DNA of 64,000 nucleotides from Prevotella sp. (GTDB lineage: Bacteria > Bacteroidota > Bacteroidia > Bacteroidales > Bacteroidaceae): positions 124,001 through 188,000 of the forward strand of contig JAGAPR010000001.1 in NCBI GenBank assembly GCA_017623155.1, in the 5' to 3' direction. Shown one piece after another: positions 26,229 through 35,886 of this stretch; the stretch's first letter is position 1; each line of letters opens with the position of its first letter. Below the pieces are notes generated by a model that worked only from the letters and a program-made list of their open reading frames with translations, was not told where the DNA came from and ran no database searches. Position numbers and translations under genes: made by a program.

Positions 26229-28031
26229 CTATTCGATTATTCTCACTCCGCCCTTGTCGGCCGAACTTACACTCTTGGCATACGCTTTCAGTGCTTTTGA
26301 AACCTCGCGTTTCCGTGTCAATGGTTGCCGGGGGCGTGCGGCCAATTCCTCGTCGCTCAGTTTTACGTTGATAGAGCGAGATGGTATGTCAATCTCTATT
26401 ATGTCTCCGTCTTTTATTTTTCCGATGTTTCCTCCAGCCGCCGCTTCGGGCGATATGTGTCCGATGCTCAGTCCGCTCGTGCCGCCGGAGAAGCGTCCGT
26501 CCGTTATCAGGGCACATTCTTTGCCGAGGTGCATGCTCTTTATATAGGATGTGGGGTAGAGCATTTCCTGCATGCCGGGACCGCCTTTGGGTCCTTCGTT
26601 GGTGATTACCACGCAGTCGCCGCTCTTTATTTGTCCGCCGAGAATACCGTCGCAGGCGGCCTCTTGTGAGTCGAATACACGGGCCGGACCGCAGAAATGC
26701 CACAGGCTCTCGTCCACTCCGGCCGTCTTCACCACGCAACCGTCTTGTGCTATGTTGCCAAACAGCACCGCCAGTCCGCCGTCTTTTGTGTAGGCGTGCT
26801 CCAAATTGCGTATGCAACCGTTCTCGCGGTCGGTGTCGAGTGTGCCCCAACGTGCGTCCTGACTTCCCATCTGTGTCGAGAAGCGTCCGCCCGGTGCACT
26901 TTGATATATCCTGTCGGCTTCCGGGTCAATGCTCTCGGTGGTGATGTCATACCTTTTCAGTTGCTCTTCGAGTGTCTTTCCGTCCACTCTCATCGTGCTT
27001 CCGTCTATCAGTCCGCCCTTGTGAAGCTCGTTCATGATGCCGAGAATACCGCCCGCGCGGTTGCACTCCTGCACACTGTATTTCTGTGTGTTGGGGGCCA
27101 GTTTGCACAGGCACGGCACGCGGCGGCTCAGCTCGTCGATGTCTTTCATCGTGAAGTCGGCACCGGCCTCCTGTGCCACAGCCAGCAGGTGCAGCACCGT
27201 GTTCGTGCTTCCACCCATGGCGATGTCGAGCGACATGGCGTTCATGAAAGCCTGCCTTGTGGCGATAGAACGGGGGAGAACGCTCTCGTCGCCGTCCTCA
27301 TAGTATGCCATGGCGTTCTTTACAATCTGCCTTGCGGCATCCTTGAACAGCTGTATGCGGTTCTTGTGCGTGGCAAGTATCGTGCCGTTGCCCGGCAACG
27401 ACAGACCGATAGCTTCGGTCAGCGAGTTCATCGAGTTTGCCGTGAACATTCCCGAACAGCTACCGCAACCCGGACAGGCGCAGCCTTCTATCTCGGCCAT
27501 TTCGCTGTCGCTCACCGACGAGTCGGCACCTTTCACCATTGCGGTGATGAGGTCGGCGTTCTCGCCGCGCCATTTGCCGGCCTCCATGGGGCCGCCGGAG
27601 CAGAACACCGTAGGGATGTTGAGCCGCATCGAGGCCATCAGCATTCCCGGTGTCACCTTGTCGCAGTTGGATATGCATATCATTGCGTCGGCCTTGTGGG
27701 CGTTTACCATGTATTCCACCGAGTCGGCGATGATGTCACGGCTCGGTAGTGAGTAGAGCATGCCGTCGTGTCCCATGGCGATACCGTCGTCGATGGCTAT
27801 CGTGTTGAACTCGGCCGCATAGCATCCCATGGCTTCTATCTCTTGTTTTACTATCTGTCCTATCTCGTGAAGGTGCGTATGTCCGGGCACGAATTGCGTG
27901 AAAGAGTTTACCACGGCGATAATCGGTTTGCCGAATTGTTCGCGTTTCATTCCCGTGGCTACCCATAGAGCGCGTGCTCCCGCCATTCTTCTGCCTTCCG
28001 TGCATACGGCACTTCTTAATTTATTCTTCAT
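26229..28031 (-). CDS. ilvD: Dihydroxy-acid dehydratase IlvD
   Basis: 600-residue Fe-S dehydratase converting dihydroxy acids to 2-oxoacids. Cluster cysteines are in [12 protein letters not shown] and [19 protein letters not shown]; metal/active-site segment [21 protein letters not shown]-terminal [22 protein letters not shown]. First gene of ilvD-ilvB-ilvN-thioesterase-ilvC. A -7 box 16 bp above the ATG leaves no room for an attenuator leader. Confidence 0.97.
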   Translation of the reverse strand: MKNKLRSAVCTEGRRMAGARALWVATGMKREQFGKPIIAVVNSFTQFVPGHTHLHEIGQIVKQEIEAMGCYAAEFNTIAIDDGIAMGHDGMLYSLPSRDIIADSVEYMVNAHKADAMICISNCDKVTPGMLMASMRLNIPTVFCSGGPMEAGKWRGENADLITAMVKGADSSVSDSEMAEIEGCACPGCGSCSGMFTANSMNSLTEAIGLSLPGNGTILATHKNRIQLFKDAARQIVKNAMAYYEDGDESVLPRSIATRQAFMNAMSLDIAMGGSTNTVLHLLAVAQEAGADFTMKDIDELSRRVPCLCKLAPNTQKYSVQECNRAGGILGIMNELHKGGLIDGSTMRVDGKTLEEQLKRYDITTESIDPEADRIYQSAPGGRFSTQMGSQDARWGTLDTDRENGCIRNLEHAYTKDGGLAVLFGNIAQDGCVVKTAGVDESLWHFCGPARVFDSQEAACDGILGGQIKSGDCVVITNEGPKGGPGMQEMLYPTSYIKSMHLGKECALITDGRFSGGTSGLSIGHISPEAAAGGNIGKIKDGDIIEIDIPSRSINVKLSDEELAARPRQPLTRKREVSKALKAYAKSVSSADKGGVRIIE

Positions 28032-28047
28032 ATCTTTTAATTTTTTG

Positions 28048-28078
28048 CAAAGGTAATCTATTTATTGCTAATAGCCAA
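28048..28078 (-). promoter_or_regulatory. Promoter of the ilv operon
   Basis: Minus-strand TACCTTTG (28048-28055), with TTG of a GTTG motif 20 bp upstream (28076-28078). The transcript should start within about 10 nt of the ilvD ATG. Confidence 0.6.
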
Positions 28079-28282
28079 CGATTTAAACTTTTATTTTGTT
28101 GATTAGTATCAATTTGTAATAATTTTGCTGTGTTTAATAAATAATTGAAATAAAACATTGCACTCTTGGTTTGAAAATGTGCAATAATCGTTGTTGTTTA
28201 TGGCTCATCCGATATTTCGAGTGACAGAATAACATCTCCCATCTAACATTTAACATCTCCCATGCTTTTTCGTTAAACAAAC

Positions 28283-28716
28283 ATAAATAAAGTGTCAAGA
28301 TATATTATGTTAACGTCGCTGAAAATCGTTTCTTTTTCACGAAAAATTTTTTTGACGCAAATACGCGAATTATGAAGCACTTCATGTAAATAGCTGTATG
28401 TCAGTTGAATATGGATTTTTTGGGCCGTTTTTGAATGCCTTAAAAATCGCCTTGTTTTCCAATTAGGCCGTAATTGCATTCCAATTACGGCCTAATTGGA
28501 CGCCCGTTAGGCCGTAAATGCAATGCAATTACGGCCTAATTGCAAGGCAAAAACGACCAAAACGGGGTGAAAGTCGGTGTATGATTGTTTACTATTGTTA
28601 AATAACCGACTTTTAAGTTAAATATTTTAAGTTAACAAAACCTACTTCGCGAAAATATTTTGTATCGACTTTTTACTTTTTGTTTACATGTTTTAAGTTA
28701 AATGCAAAGTTGAAAT
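28283..28716. repeat. Dispersed 435-bp intergenic element, copy B
   Basis: Second copy of the element at 6361-6795, same orientation, 434 bp, with the array at the same 176-bp offset and the three TTTTAAGTTAA boxes in the right part. Preceded by CATCT heptamers (28232-28264). It lies in the 858-bp spacer between divergent ilvD and the ECF sigma gene (28032-28889); the rest of the spacer holds only the two promoters. Confidence 0.85.
28459..28546. repeat. Four-unit 22-bp palindromic array, class 1 (copy B)
   Basis: Units at 28459, 28481, 28503 and 28525, with core orientation GGCCG, CGGCC, GGCCG, CGGCC as in copy A. Units 1 and 2 form the same perfect 18-bp hairpin (28459-28476 with 28482-28499). 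Units 3 and 4 pair at 28509-28517 and 28529-28537. Confidence 0.9.
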
Positions 28717-28811
28717 GTTAATCTGCATTATTCATGCACGAAACGTAGCCGTACGGATAGCATATCCGTCGATTTACAGAGCTAAAAGTTTATTACATAC
28801 TTATTTTTTTA

Positions 28812-28819
28812 TACATTTG
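28812..28819 (+). promoter_or_regulatory. -7 box of the ECF sigma cassette
   Basis: TACATTTG followed by C, a full match to the housekeeping -7 consensus, 70 bp above the sigma ATG. Confidence 0.55.
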
Positions 28820-28889
28820 CTGACATAAAATGATTTTTTTATCGTTTTTTACTTAACATCCGCATGCTTTATGCGTATTAAAGACAGGT

Positions 28890-29387
28890 ATGACAACAAA
28901 CGAGTTCGAACATATAGCCGTAAAACTGCGCCTCAGACTGCTCAAGGTGGGACGCGACTTCTTTGCCGACGATGACAAATCGGAAGACATCGCGCAGGAA
29001 GTGCTCATGCGTCTGTGGGTGATGCGCGGCAGGATAAATGTGGAACTCGGTGTCGAGGCGCTCGCCGTGCGGATGGCAAAGAACCTGTGTGTGAGCGAGT
29101 GGCGCAGGCAAAATGCACACAGGTCGGTACCGATTGACGAGCGGATGGCCGTGGACGACCGGCCGGCGGCAAAGGTGGAGATGAGCGACAACGAGGCTGT
29201 CCTGAAGCGGGCACTGTCGCAATTGACCAGATCCGAGCGGCGGCTTTACATCATGAGGCACGAAGCCGATATGGACATAGGGCAGATTTCGGCCGCCACG
29301 GGAATAGGAGCGCGCTCCGTGAGTGCGATGCTGAGCGCGGCGCGACGTAAACTTTTTGAAACAATAAAGCGGGGAGGATGCTTATGA
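28890..29387 (+). CDS. ECF-type RNA polymerase sigma factor
   Basis: 165 residues with the two-domain ECF layout. Region 2 contains DKSEDIAQEVLMRLWVMRG (about 30-48) and region 4 LTRSERRLYIMRHEADMDIG followed by QISAATGIGARSVSAMLSAA, a helix-turn-helix (about 112-155). No region 1 or 3. The stop overlaps the anti-sigma start as ATGA. It should direct transcription of its own cassette and perhaps distant genes in response to an envelope signal; the signal is unknown. Confidence 0.92.
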   Translation: MTTNEFEHIAVKLRLRLLKVGRDFFADDDKSEDIAQEVLMRLWVMRGRINVELGVEALAVRMAKNLCVSEWRRQNAHRSVPIDERMAVDDRPAAKVEMSDNEAVLKRALSQLTRSERRLYIMRHEADMDIGQISAATGIGARSVSAMLSAARRKLFETIKRGGCL

Positions 29388-30109
29388 AAGATATCGAATT
29401 ACTTATAAACCGTTTTCTTGCGGGCGAGACAACGAGGGAAGAAGAATTCAGGTTGTACGGTCTTCTGCAAGGAGAAGACGCTACGGAAGAGCAAAAGATG
29501 CTGCGCGACATAATACGTCCCGCAGCCGGCGAGCCTGACACAGACGCGTGGCTGATGGAAGACATGACGGACGAGTACGACCGTATTGTGGCCGGCCGCC
29601 GTCGCCGCACGCTGCTTGTGCGCTTCGCCGCCGCTGCAGCCGTTATCGCTTTCGTGTTTATAATGGGAGTGAAATTCGGCAATAAGTCAGGCGACGACGT
29701 ACCCGTAGTGGCGAAGGTTGAGATAAACCATAAGACAAAAGCCGGGATAGCACCTGCTGCGCAGATTGACAATAAAGAGCCGCAGGCCGCGCAAGAGGCA
29801 ACGCCGGAGCCTGGCGGAAATGGCGCGATGACACCTGCCGCGGTGCGTCCCGATGTGTCTGAACCTGATTTGCTTGCGTCGGCCGCCGCTGAAAAGACAC
29901 CGGTTGACGACATGACGCTGTCCGACAGTCTCACGGATATAATAGAACGGATAGAGCGCGGACTCGAAAATGTGAGCGACAGCGTGTATATGGCGCGCGT
30001 GGAAGAGCTTATCGAGAGCGACTCGCGGCTGCAAAAGCTGATGAGAAGAGTGCTTGTGGACAAGATAACGAGAGACAATCAAAACTACGAAGCATATGAA
30101 AAGTGGTAA
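29384..30109 (+). CDS. Single-pass membrane anti-sigma factor
   Basis: About 241 residues. N-terminal cytoplasmic helical part (ELLINRFLAGETTREEEFRL resembles the start of Bacteroidetes anti-sigma proteins), one membrane helix at about 76-97 (TLLVRFAAAAAVIAFVFIMG), then a periplasmic tail rich in Ala, Pro and acidic residues. It is not FecR-like: no FecR domain is visible. ATG 29384 is preferred over 29378 because GGGGAGG at 29371-29377 then has correct spacing and the start forms ATGA with the sigma stop. Function is inferred mainly from position and topology. Confidence 0.75.
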   Translation: MKDIELLINRFLAGETTREEEFRLYGLLQGEDATEEQKMLRDIIRPAAGEPDTDAWLMEDMTDEYDRIVAGRRRRTLLVRFAAAAAVIAFVFIMGVKFGNKSGDDVPVVAKVEINHKTKAGIAPAAQIDNKEPQAAQEATPEPGGNGAMTPAAVRPDVSEPDLLASAAAEKTPVDDMTLSDSLTDIIERIERGLENVSDSVYMARVEELIESDSRLQKLMRRVLVDKITRDNQNYEAYEKW

Positions 30110-30183
30110 GCATGCGTATGCAGTGAGTGATATTACAATATAATATAATGTATAAGTAAAACCAAGTTAAGGAGGAATACGAT

Positions 30184-32160
30184 ATGAGAAAGTTGATGAT
30201 AATGGCGGTGTCGCTGATTGTTTCGGTAGCAAGTATCGCGCAAGGCAATGCGGGAGCGAAGAACATGAAGAAGGAATTGGAACGCTTCAAGGCCGCTCCG
30301 GAGTTTAAGGCTGCGCCGATGCATCGCGGAACGGGACTTTACGAGTGGTATTTCAAGTATACTTATCCGCAGGGAAAAGCTGCTGCCGGCAAGTTGCCGG
30401 CACCGCTGACGCGCATGGAGAAGGCTTTTACCGACAATGTGCGATACGCCTCTTCGGCGGTTGCTTTTCCGGAAAAGGAAACCGGCAGGCCGTTTGCCAA
30501 GGTGTCTTTCATGTGGCCCGACGAGGCATGGGGACAGGTGTTCTTCAATTTCAGTATATACAATACCGATAATTTCCGTTATATCTGTTTTGATGAAAGC
30601 GGCAATGGCAAGACCTCTTACATGCTCACATGGCGCGATACCGAGTATATCGACCACAAGGGAGTGACGTGGCGGATGATAGACGGCAACATTGTGGAGC
30701 TGTCGGGAACTCATTGGCGGATGGTGCAATATGTCGATAATGCGTACGGCGACAGCTCCTATAAAAACTATTTGAACGGGAGCAATCAGTCGGATGAGTA
30801 TATAAACCTCCGTGAACAGATGGCTTATCTCGGCGGATTGTATACCGAATACGTTAAGAACGGTAAGCAGACGGACTGCGACGCGGTGGCTTATTTCATC
30901 AGTAAACTGGCTGCCGACTTCAAGGGAAAGCTCTCCGAGACGCAGTATGAGGCGATGGACAAGGAACTGTCGGCGCTGCTCGGCATCACTCCCGCGGGGG
31001 CACGGCACAACGTTATCGCGAATGCAAAGACGGTGTTGGGCGGTAAGACGACACGCATACCGGCCGGAGACAATCTTTTCGAGACGCGGGCTAAGAAAGA
31101 TTTGCCCATTTACGGTTATAACAAACTTATGTTTGAGACTTGCGATATGTCCAGATTCAAGGAGTCGGTAACGTTTACCGTCAGCGGAAGAACGGACAAG
31201 GAAAACCGCAGGATATTCATAACCGACAGCAAAAGGATGTTCGCCGACAGGTATTCGGCACAGGTTAAGGATGGCAAATTCTCGTTTTCCGGCTCGGTAA
31301 ACAAGGATAATCCGATAACGATAGCCGACGAGCAGGGTAGGAGATGGAGCTTGATAGCCGACAGTATACCCGTGGTTCTCGACCTGCGGACGGGCGCCAT
31401 CATCGGTTCGGAGACAAACAGGAAGCTGGCAGAGGCCCAGATGCGCTTCAAGAAGATATTTGACGACAAGCGGAAATACATCGTATATATTAACGGCACG
31501 AGTCAAATAGTGGATTTTGACGGCTATAACGCATTCTCCGATAGTCTTAGACGCGTGGAGGTGGAGACTATCCGGCGATGTGACGACGATGCCGTGGCCG
31601 CATGTCTTCTCGCCGACCGTTACGCGGCAATGAGCTATGAGGAACTCGACGGCATATTCAACAGTCTGCGGGGAAACACGTCAAGCGAAGTCTTGCGCCC
31701 CGCGAAAGATTACTACGAGGGCTTGAAAAAGCGCCGCCCGGGCATGAAATACGTAGATGTGGAGCTGGAAGACACGGCCGGAGTGAAGCGCAGTCTCAGC
31801 GAGTTTGTCGGCAAGGGCTATGTGATAGTCAACTTTTGGGAAGAGTGGTTCGGCGGTTCCAGGGAGGATTTCCCTATGTTTAAACGCCTGATGAAGCAGT
31901 ATGGCGACAGCGGACTGAACATAATAGGCATCACTGTCGGCGGCGATAAAGACAGCTGGAAGCGCTATGTGAACAAGCGGGGCTTGAAATGGACGCATCT
32001 CTACACGCCGTTCGAGTATGACGGCAGGTCGGTTCTCGACATTTACGGTGTGCGCTGCATCCCGGAAAACATCCTGATAGGTCCCGACGGGCGCATCATC
32101 GCCTCCGACTTATACGGCCCCGGGCTCGAGAAGAAAATCAAAGAGATATTCGAAAAGTAG
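30184..32160 (+). CDS. Exported thioredoxin-fold (TlpA-like) protein lacking the CXXC motif
   Basis: 658 residues with a signal peptide (MRKLMIMAVSLIVSVASIA). Residues about 25-310 are an unrecognised region. About 325-400 is beta-rich and DUF4369-like (FTVSGRTDKENRRIFI). The C-terminal 130 residues are a TlpA/AhpC thioredoxin fold: VIVNFWEEWFGGSREDFP, then the cis-Pro region VRCIPENILIGPDGRI. The canonical WCxxC is replaced: Phe556 and Ser559 stand where the cysteines belong. It therefore should not be a disulfide reductase. Lies between the anti-sigma gene and the outer-membrane gene of the same cassette. TAG stop. Confidence 0.8.
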   Translation: MRKLMIMAVSLIVSVASIAQGNAGAKNMKKELERFKAAPEFKAAPMHRGTGLYEWYFKYTYPQGKAAAGKLPAPLTRMEKAFTDNVRYASSAVAFPEKETGRPFAKVSFMWPDEAWGQVFFNFSIYNTDNFRYICFDESGNGKTSYMLTWRDTEYIDHKGVTWRMIDGNIVELSGTHWRMVQYVDNAYGDSSYKNYLNGSNQSDEYINLREQMAYLGGLYTEYVKNGKQTDCDAVAYFISKLAADFKGKLSETQYEAMDKELSALLGITPAGARHNVIANAKTVLGGKTTRIPAGDNLFETRAKKDLPIYGYNKLMFETCDMSRFKESVTFTVSGRTDKENRRIFITDSKRMFADRYSAQVKDGKFSFSGSVNKDNPITIADEQGRRWSLIADSIPVVLDLRTGAIIGSETNRKLAEAQMRFKKIFDDKRKYIVYINGTSQIVDFDGYNAFSDSLRRVEVETIRRCDDDAVAACLLADRYAAMSYEELDGIFNSLRGNTSSEVLRPAKDYYEGLKKRRPGMKYVDVELEDTAGVKRSLSEFVGKGYVIVNFWEEWFGGSREDFPMFKRLMKQYGDSGLNIIGITVGGDKDSWKRYVNKRGLKWTHLYTPFEYDGRSVLDIYGVRCIPENILIGPDGRIIASDLYGPGLEKKIKEIFEK

Positions 32161-32198
32161 ATTATCGAATAGAGAAGTAATCATATAAAAACGGTATT

Positions 32199-35009
32199 AT
32201 GAATAAGGTTTGCAGGTGGATAATCACACTTGCCACGGTGTTCTGTGCCCTTATGGCAAGTGCTCAGGAGGCAAATGATGTGAAAGTGAAAAAGGAAAAG
32301 ACCGTGAAACTATACGGAGAAGTGTACGATTCGTTCACAAAGGCGAAGGTAAGGGCTAAAATCACTGTCATGACAGCCGACTCGACGGTGATAAGGGAAG
32401 ATTCTACCAGATTTTACGGGATGGACTCCGACTTCAACATAACCGTGCCGAAACGCGACGGCAAGTATATCTTCAAATTGGAAAGTGACGATTACGAAAC
32501 CACGTTCTACGACTATGAGCTGAAGACAAGCGGCCGCAAGCAATGGTATGATGTGCCCCGGATACTGATGAAACGCAAGGCGAACGATATCTTTAAGGAT
32601 GTGTAGCTCGGCGGAGTCGTTGTCAAAGGAACGAAGATACAGGTGGCATATAAAGGCGATACCATCGTTTATGACGCCTCGGCGTTCAATCTTCCCGAGG
32701 GCTCAATGCTCGATGCGCTCGTCCGTCAGCTGCCCGGTGCGGAGCTGAAAGACAACGGCGACATCTATATCAATGGCGAAAAGATAGACTATCTGACGCT
32801 CAACGGCTCTGACTTCTTTAAGGGTGACAACAAGGTAATGCTCGAAAACATGCCATATTTCACCGTCAAGAACGTGCAGGTATATCATAAATCGACGGAG
32901 AGGAGCGAGGCACTGGGGCGCGAGATTGATGAGAAGGAGTTTGTGATGGACGTGAAACTGAAGCGGGAATACTCCCGGGGATACATCCTCAACGCCGAGG
33001 CGGGAGCAGGAACGGAAGACAGATACATGTCGAGAGCGTTCGGACTGTATTATGACGACCATACCCGCGTGTCGCTTTTCGGCAATGTCAACAATGTGAA
33101 TGAGATGCGAAAGCCGGGCAACGACGGCGACTGGACACCGAGCAACATGTCGAAAAGCGTGTTGGAACATAAGCAGACGGGGGTTGATCTGCAGACGGAA
33201 GACAAGGACAAACGTGTGAAGGAGCGTTTCTCCACCTCGTTCACGTGGGACGATGAGGATGCAGTGACAAGGAAAAACGCGGAGACTTTCTCTTCCGGAG
33301 GCAATATAAACGAACTGAACAATAATGTTTTGAACGATAAACAGTTCAGCTTTTATGCCAATAACAGCCTGTCTTTTCCAAAGATAAACCTATATACTTA
33401 CATGTCGTTGAACTATCGTTCAGGCAAGTTTAACAGCGAAACGGACAATTCCACGACGCGCGGCGGAGAGCCGGTGAACAGCCGTCGGACACTGTCTTAT
33501 GGCGAAAACGAGTATATTAGCTTCGCTCCTCAGCTCTCTTGGGCAAAGCCTTTGAAGAGCGGCGATGCCTTTTTCGCCAACTTCTACGGCGATTTCTTCA
33601 GCAACAAGCCGGTAGACAGGTTTAATAAAGAGCACACTACATACGCAGTCACGGGCGAGACAGAGACGACAAACAAGTATACCGACCGGCGCAGTAACAA
33701 TTACAGGTATAATATTAACGGCGGTTATATCTACTCGTTGCCTGACTTTTGGAACTTGCAGGCATCCGTTTTATACGAACAAAAGAGGGAGACCAGATAC
33801 GATTACCTGTACCGTCTCGACCGTCTTGACGATGAGATATACGACCAATTCGGCACGATACCGGTATCGGAAGATGACTATATGGTGGCGTTTGACCGTG
33901 AAAACAGTGAGAAAAGCACTGTCTTGTCGCGCAGATACGAGGCCGAACTCGCGCTGTATAAGAACACGAAGGATTATAATATCAGGTTGGGACTGCCGTT
34001 AACCCATATCCGTGAAAAGATGAACTATACGCAATCCGCTCTCGATACGTTGGCCAAAAGGTCGGTAACGACGTTCCATCCGACGTTGAGATTCCGCCGT
34101 TTCGGCAGCACTCCGTTGACCCTTACATATTCGTTGTATGTGGATCAGCCCGCTTTCAGGGACCTTATGCCAGTCACGAACGCGGCAGACAACCTCTCGT
34201 TGTATATCAACAACCCGGATTTGGCAAACATAATAACCCACAGGGGCAGCGGACAGATAACCTTCAAGAACTCTAAGACGGGCGGAAGTGCATACGTGGG
34301 CTTCGATGCAATGGTGAAATTGCATGATATCGGCACCCGTGTCACATACAATTCCGTTACCGGCGCATATACATATAAGGATGATAATGTGGACGGAAAG
34401 TGGAGTTGTAGTGTGAAAGGCGGCCTCGACCGGCCGTTGGACAAGGCCAAGCGGCTGCGTCTCGGGGTCAACGGAAGTGTGAAATACGAGCGTAACGTCG
34501 ATTTTGCAGTGGCATACGATGAGGCCGGCGACGCACTGAGCAAGGTCGATAACATATACACCCGGCTCAACACAAAGCTGACATACAGGTTCAAAACCCT
34601 GTCGGCCGGCATCGTAGCAAAGTTCACTTACCGTCACGGTACGGGCAATCTGGACAATTTCGTGACCATCGATGTGTATGATTATCAGTATGGAGGCAAC
34701 TTGCAATACACCATACCGCTGATAAACCTCAATGTGTCGACAGACTTAAACATGTTCAGTCGCCGCGGATATGCGAGCAGTATGATGAATACCGACGACC
34801 TTATATGGAACGCACAGGTAAGCCGTACGTTCATGAAAGGGCGCATAACGGCGAAAATAACGGCGTTCGATTTGCTGCATAATCTGTCGAACGTGCGTTA
34901 CAGCATGAGCGCGCAGGGACGCACGGAGACGTGGTATAACAGCATTCCCCGCTATGTGATGCTGAGTCTGGCATACACTTTCAAGCAGAAGCCGGATAAA
35001 AACAAATAG
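32199..35009 (+). pseudogene. Outer-membrane beta-barrel protein with carboxypeptidase-regulatory-like domain, split by in-frame TAG
   Basis: One reading frame of 937 codons interrupted once, by TAG at 32604-32606. Part 1 (135 residues) has a signal peptide (MNKVCRWIITLATVFCALMASA) and a CarboxypepD_reg-like domain. Part 2 continues in the same frame as LGGVVVKGTKIQVAYKGDTI, then a plug-like segment (NLPEGSMLDALVRQLPGAEL) and a long barrel ending MLSLAYTFKQKPDKNK. In relatives the junction reads about Q-L-x-E-V-V-V-K-A-T-K, so CAG to TAG is the likely change. No other damage is visible in 2.8 kb. Last gene of the sigma cassette. TAG is an ordinary stop here: this gene itself and the one before it end in TAG. 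Confidence 0.85.
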
Positions 35010-35036
35010 GGTGGGGCGGTATCCGGTTGGCAGGAA

Positions 35037-35080
35037 ACGACAAATCCGGAAGCAAGAACTCTTGTTTCCGGATTTGTCGT
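35037..35080. terminator. Terminator between the sigma cassette and trmD
   Basis: Perfect 15-bp stem: ACGACAAATCCGGAA (35037-35051) with TTCCGGATTTGTCGT (35066-35080). It lies between convergent genes. A T-run (TTTTT) follows 7 bp later on the plus strand. Confidence 0.8.
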
Positions 35081-35107
35081 TATGCCGTTTTTACAGTCTC
35101 GGCTTCT

Positions 35108-35794
35108 TTATCCCTTTTTCCCTTCGAGCAGGTCGGGGCGCAGTTTTGCCGTGCGTGCCATGGCCTGGTCGAGTTCCCACTGCTTTATTTTCGCCTCGTT
35201 GCCGCTCAGCAGAATCTCCGGCACTTTCCAGCCGTTGTATTCCGCGGGCCTCGTGTATATGGGAGCGGAAAGCATGTCGTCCTGAAAACAGTCGGAAAGG
35301 GCACTCTGCTCGTCGCCGATTACACCGGGAACGATGCGCACGATGGCGTCGGCCATCACCGCGGCGGCAAGCTCTCCGCCCGTCAGCACGTAGTCGCCGA
35401 TGCTTATCTCGCGGGTTATCAGGTGGTCGCGTACGCGCTGGTCGATGCCCTTGTAGTGGCCGCAGAGTATTATGATGTTGCCCTTCATCGACAGTTCGTT
35501 GGCAATGTGCTGGTCAAACTGTTCCCCGTCGGGCGATGTGTATATCACTTCATCGTAGTCGCGCTCGGCTTTCAGTGCCGATATTGCCCTGTCGATAGGC
35601 TCGCACTGCATCACCATGCCGGCGAAACCGCCGTACGGGTAGTCGTCCACGCGGCGCCATTTGTCGCGCGTGTAGTCGCGTAGGTTATGCAGATGTATCT
35701 CGGCGAGGCCCTTCTTCTGCGCCCTTGCCAGTATCGATTCGTTCACGAAGCCCTCCAACATCTCGGGCAGCACGGTGATAATGTCTATTCTCAT
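35108..35794 (-). CDS. trmD: tRNA (guanine-N1-)-methyltransferase TrmD
   Basis: 228-residue SPOUT enzyme making m1G37 in tRNA. N-terminal [20 protein letters not shown], knot segment [21 protein letters not shown], then [19 protein letters not shown] and [14 protein letters not shown]. The frame is open upstream to 36034, but that part overlaps the patatin gene and has no family match; ATG 35794 gives the canonical start. A -7 box ends 8 bp above it. Confidence 0.97.
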   Translation of the reverse strand: MRIDIITVLPEMLEGFVNESILARAQKKGLAEIHLHNLRDYTRDKWRRVDDYPYGGFAGMVMQCEPIDRAISALKAERDYDEVIYTSPDGEQFDQHIANELSMKGNIIILCGHYKGIDQRVRDHLITREISIGDYVLTGGELAAAVMADAIVRIVPGVIGDEQSALSDCFQDDMLSAPIYTRPAEYNGWKVPEILLSGNEAKIKQWELDQAMARTAKLRPDLLEGKKG

Positions 35795-35802
35795 AATGCG
35801 TG

Positions 35803-35810
35803 CAAAGTTA
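35803..35810 (-). promoter_or_regulatory. -7 box of trmD
   Basis: Minus-strand TAACTTTG, 8 bp from the trmD ATG, implying an almost leaderless mRNA if used. Readthrough from the patatin gene 92 bp upstream is the alternative. Confidence 0.5.
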
Positions 35811-35886
35811 CGAAAAAGCCTGAAAACATAGGCTTGAAACAGTATTATATTATCGCCGGCATACAAAAAATGCCGTCGGAGCCGCT

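Noticed and set aside
28032-28282. Leader peptide attenuator or T-box for the ilv operon
   Set aside because: The promoter is 16 bp from the ilvD ATG, leaving no leader; no run of Ile, Leu or Val codons is present.
32604-32606. TAG recoded as glutamine across the genome, or as pyrrolysine
   Set aside because: TAG is the terminal stop of the preceding gene (32158-32160) and of this gene (35007-35009), and no pyl genes are seen.
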